Shown here one piece after another: positions 6,165 to 7,706 of a stretch of DNA of 7,706 nucleotides. How positions within the stretch are numbered: position 1 is the stretch's first letter; each line of letters opens with the position of its first letter. The notes under the pieces are model-generated. The model did no database searches. It had not been told where the DNA came from and saw nothing but the letters and a program-made list of their open reading frames with translations. The stretch comes from Nitrospira sp. Its GTDB lineage: Bacteria; Nitrospirota; Nitrospiria; Nitrospirales; Nitrospiraceae. The position numbers and the translations under genes were made by a program. Where the stretch lies: the NCBI GenBank assembly GCA_015904045.1, contig JABMDG010000004.1, forward strand, positions 35,439 through 43,144. The letters run 5' to 3'.

Positions 6165-6890
6165 ATGCACCTGTCGATTATCGTCCCGGCATTTAATGAA
6201 GAGCGGTTGATCACTTGGTGCATCGAGTCTATTCTCACTTCCCTGGCCCACAACAACACCCCCGGGCTCACTGCAGAAGTCATCGTCGTCGACAACAACT
6301 CTACCGACAGAACTGCTGAGTTGGCCACACAGGCCGGCGCTCGTGTCGTATTCGAACCGATCAATCAAATCGGCCGGGCCCGCAATGCCGGAGCCGCGAC
6401 GGCGACTGGAGAGTGGCTGCTGTTTCTCGATGCCGACAGTCTGTTGAATCCGAGACTATTGGCGGACATCCTGGCGATGATCGAAGCGGGGAAGAGCGTA
6501 GGATGCGGGAGCACGCTCGCCATGGACGGGTTACCCTGGTGGGCGAACGGAATTTTTCACCTCTGGAGAGGGATGTCGATCATGTTTGGATGGGCTGCCG
6601 GCGCGCTGATCGTGTGCCGGCACGACGCCTTCCGGGATATCGGGGGATTTCCCCAGGACCTCTATGCCCTTGAAGAAATCCAACTCAGCAAACGGCTCAA
6701 AGCATGGGGGCGCCCGCGCGGTCTCCGCTTCACGATTTTGTCGAAGCATCCCCTGAACACCTCGTCGCGCAAAGTCGCGCTCTACTCCTCCCGAGAGATA
6801 GCCGTACAAATCCTCCGGGTCTTCCTGCAGCGGCGACGGACCTTACGTGACAAGACGCTCCTGTCGGTGTGGTATGACGGGCGGCGGTAA
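6165..6890 (+). CDS. Family 2 glycosyltransferase
   Basis: This 241-residue protein is a GT-A-fold family 2 glycosyltransferase, which transfers a sugar from a nucleotide-sugar to an acceptor that cannot be told from the sequence. Motifs in order are SIIVPAFNEE (4-13), VIVVDNNSTDRTAEL (39-53; D43 contacts the nucleotide), GRARNAGA (70-77) and the metal-binding DxD in LLFLDADSLL (85-94). A later segment, GGFPQDLYALEEIQLSKRLK (160-179), resembles the acceptor-side ED motif of the family. There is no clear C-terminal membrane anchor, so the enzyme is probably cytoplasmic or loosely membrane-associated. The ATG at 6165 has no good Shine-Dalgarno sequence; no better in-frame start was found upstream, and the next residues begin the conserved fold at once. 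It lies 123 bases after the RsbRD-like gene and 60 bases before dnaE. No other glycan genes are nearby, so its pathway is unknown. Confidence 0.93.
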   Translation: MHLSIIVPAFNEERLITWCIESILTSLAHNNTPGLTAEVIVVDNNSTDRTAELATQAGARVVFEPINQIGRARNAGAATATGEWLLFLDADSLLNPRLLADILAMIEAGKSVGCGSTLAMDGLPWWANGIFHLWRGMSIMFGWAAGALIVCRHDAFRDIGGFPQDLYALEEIQLSKRLKAWGRPRGLRFTILSKHPLNTSSRKVALYSSREIAVQILRVFLQRRRTLRDKTLLSVWYDGRR

Positions 6891-6914
6891 ACCCTCAGCC
6901 TTGTTCTCCCTTCA

Positions 6915-6944
6915 TTGACTTCACCTTCCCCACCCTCCTAGAAT
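6915..6944 (+). promoter_or_regulatory. Sigma70-type promoter of dnaE, probably giving a leaderless transcript
   Basis: TTGACT (6915-6920) and TAGAAT (6939-6944) match the -35 and -10 consensus at five of six positions each, with an 18-base spacer. Transcription normally starts 6-7 bases after the -10, here at about 6950-6951, which coincides with the A of the dnaE ATG at 6951. Confidence 0.6.
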
Positions 6945-6950
6945 TCTGCC

Positions 6951-7706
6951 ATGGCGCCTTCCTTCGTCCATCTTCATCTTCACACCCAGTTCAGCCTCCT
7001 CGACGGTGCCAACCAGATCGAGCCGCTGGTACAGCAAGTGAAGGCCTTTGGCCAACCCGCCGTGGCCATGACCGACCACGGCAACATGTTCGGGGCGATC
7101 GAGTTCTACCGGAAGGCCAAAGACGCCGGCATCAAACCCATCATCGGATGTGAAGCCTATATGGCGATGGGCAGCCGCCATGCGAAAAAAGACAGCGGGC
7201 TCGCGCACAACGACTACTATCACCTGATTCTCCTCGCCAGAAACCTGACCGGCTATCAGAATTTGATCAAGCTGGTCAGTAAAGGATATCTTGAAGGATT
7301 CTACTATAAGCCTCGAATAGATAAGGAACTGCTCAAGGAGCATCACGACGGCATCATTGCCTTGTCCGGCTGCCTCAGCGGGGAGATTCCCTATCTGATC
7401 GGCCAGAAAGATATGGCCGGTGCCATGGCGGTGGCCGGCGAATTCCAGGAAATTTTCGGCACGGATCATTTCTATTTAGAGGTGCAGGCGAACGGTCTCG
7501 ACCACCAACGCGTTGCCAACGCCGGACTGATGGAGATTCACAAGAAGCTCGGGATCCCCCTCGCCGGCACGAACGATTGCCACTATCTGAAGAAAGAAGA
7601 CGCCCGCCCGCATGAACTGATGCTCTGCCTTCAGACCGGCAAGACCGTGAGCGACCCCAACCGGATGAAATTCGATACGGACCAGCTCTATGTCAAATCG
7701 ACAGAA
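6951..7706 (+). CDS. dnaE: DNA polymerase III subunit alpha, N-terminal part (cut by window edge)
   Basis: The frame is open from the ATG at 6951 to the window end (252 codons) and encodes the PHP domain of the replicative DNA polymerase III alpha subunit. Clear motifs are FVHLHLHTQFSLLDG (5-19), VAMTDHGNMFGAIEFY (38-53), IIGCEAYM (64-71), DYYHLILLARN (88-98), LSGCLSGEIP (138-147), FYLEVQ (174-179) and TNDCHYL (207-213). The His, Asp, Glu and Cys positions used for metal binding in intact PHP domains all appear present (H9, H11, D18, H43, E68, H91, C141, D209, H211), unlike E. coli DnaE where many are lost. An in-frame TAG at 6939-6941 excludes an upstream start. No Shine-Dalgarno sequence precedes the ATG. 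The polymerase palm and fingers lie beyond the window. Confidence 0.97.
   Translation, partial: MAPSFVHLHLHTQFSLLDGANQIEPLVQQVKAFGQPAVAMTDHGNMFGAIEFYRKAKDAGIKPIIGCEAYMAMGSRHAKKDSGLAHNDYYHLILLARNLTGYQNLIKLVSKGYLEGFYYKPRIDKELLKEHHDGIIALSGCLSGEIPYLIGQKDMAGAMAVAGEFQEIFGTDHFYLEVQANGLDHQRVANAGLMEIHKKLGIPLAGTNDCHYLKKEDARPHELMLCLQTGKTVSDPNRMKFDTDQLYVKSTE

Noticed and set aside
5571..6368. 265-codon minus-strand open frame
   Set aside because: It overlaps the RsbRD-like gene and the start of the glycosyltransferase, which have better start signals and motifs.
6921..7469. 182-codon minus-strand open frame over dnaE
   Set aside because: It overlaps the unmistakable PHP domain of dnaE on the plus strand and has no support of its own.
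1..7706. CRISPR array, tRNA or rRNA genes, insertion sequence
   Set aside because: No regularly spaced repeats with unique spacers, no tRNA-like or rRNA sequence noticed, and no transposase motifs or flanking inverted repeats seen on reading both strands.

Overview
This looks like a chromosomal window from a moderately GC-rich, Gram-negative-type bacterium. The gene content (a bacterial copy of archaeal-type DNA topoisomerase VI, a RsbRD-N-type sensor protein, a short putative lipoprotein, and a DnaE with an intact-looking PHP domain) and the style of the intergenic repeats would fit Nitrospirota, perhaps Nitrospira. That placement is an inference from gene content and was not tested by any search.

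The left half (1-3837) is read leftwards and holds three genes in the order top6B, top6A, SF2 helicase. top6B and top6A are separated by only 5 bases and together encode a complete topoisomerase VI, with the Bergerat-fold ATPase subunit and the Spo11-like cleavage subunit. About 150 bases further on is the start of a DExH helicase of the XPB/Ssl2-like type, cut off by the window edge. A long imperfect palindrome lies between top6A and the helicase. A 36-base-spaced repeat is incorporated into the 3' end of top6B and encodes an Arg/Asp-rich tail.

A divergent intergenic region (3838-4213) separates the topoisomerase operon from a rightward series of genes. Both sides carry the same 11-mer, TTGTGACACCG, close upstream of the divergent reading frames. 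It therefore forms an inverted pair and may be a shared control signal.

The right half (4214-7706) is read rightwards. It holds a putative lipoprotein of unknown function, a 316-base region with a perfect TATAAT and three AATCTA-type repeats, a RsbRD-N-like protein, a family 2 glycosyltransferase, and the first 252 codons of DNA polymerase III subunit alpha (dnaE). dnaE has no Shine-Dalgarno sequence. It has a good sigma70-type promoter placed so that transcription would begin at or next to the ATG, which suggests a leaderless message.

Apart from the topoisomerase pair, which must act as one enzyme, no functional link between neighbours is shown by the sequence. The most distinctive element is the bacterial topoisomerase VI operon, its helicase neighbour and its shared divergent motif.
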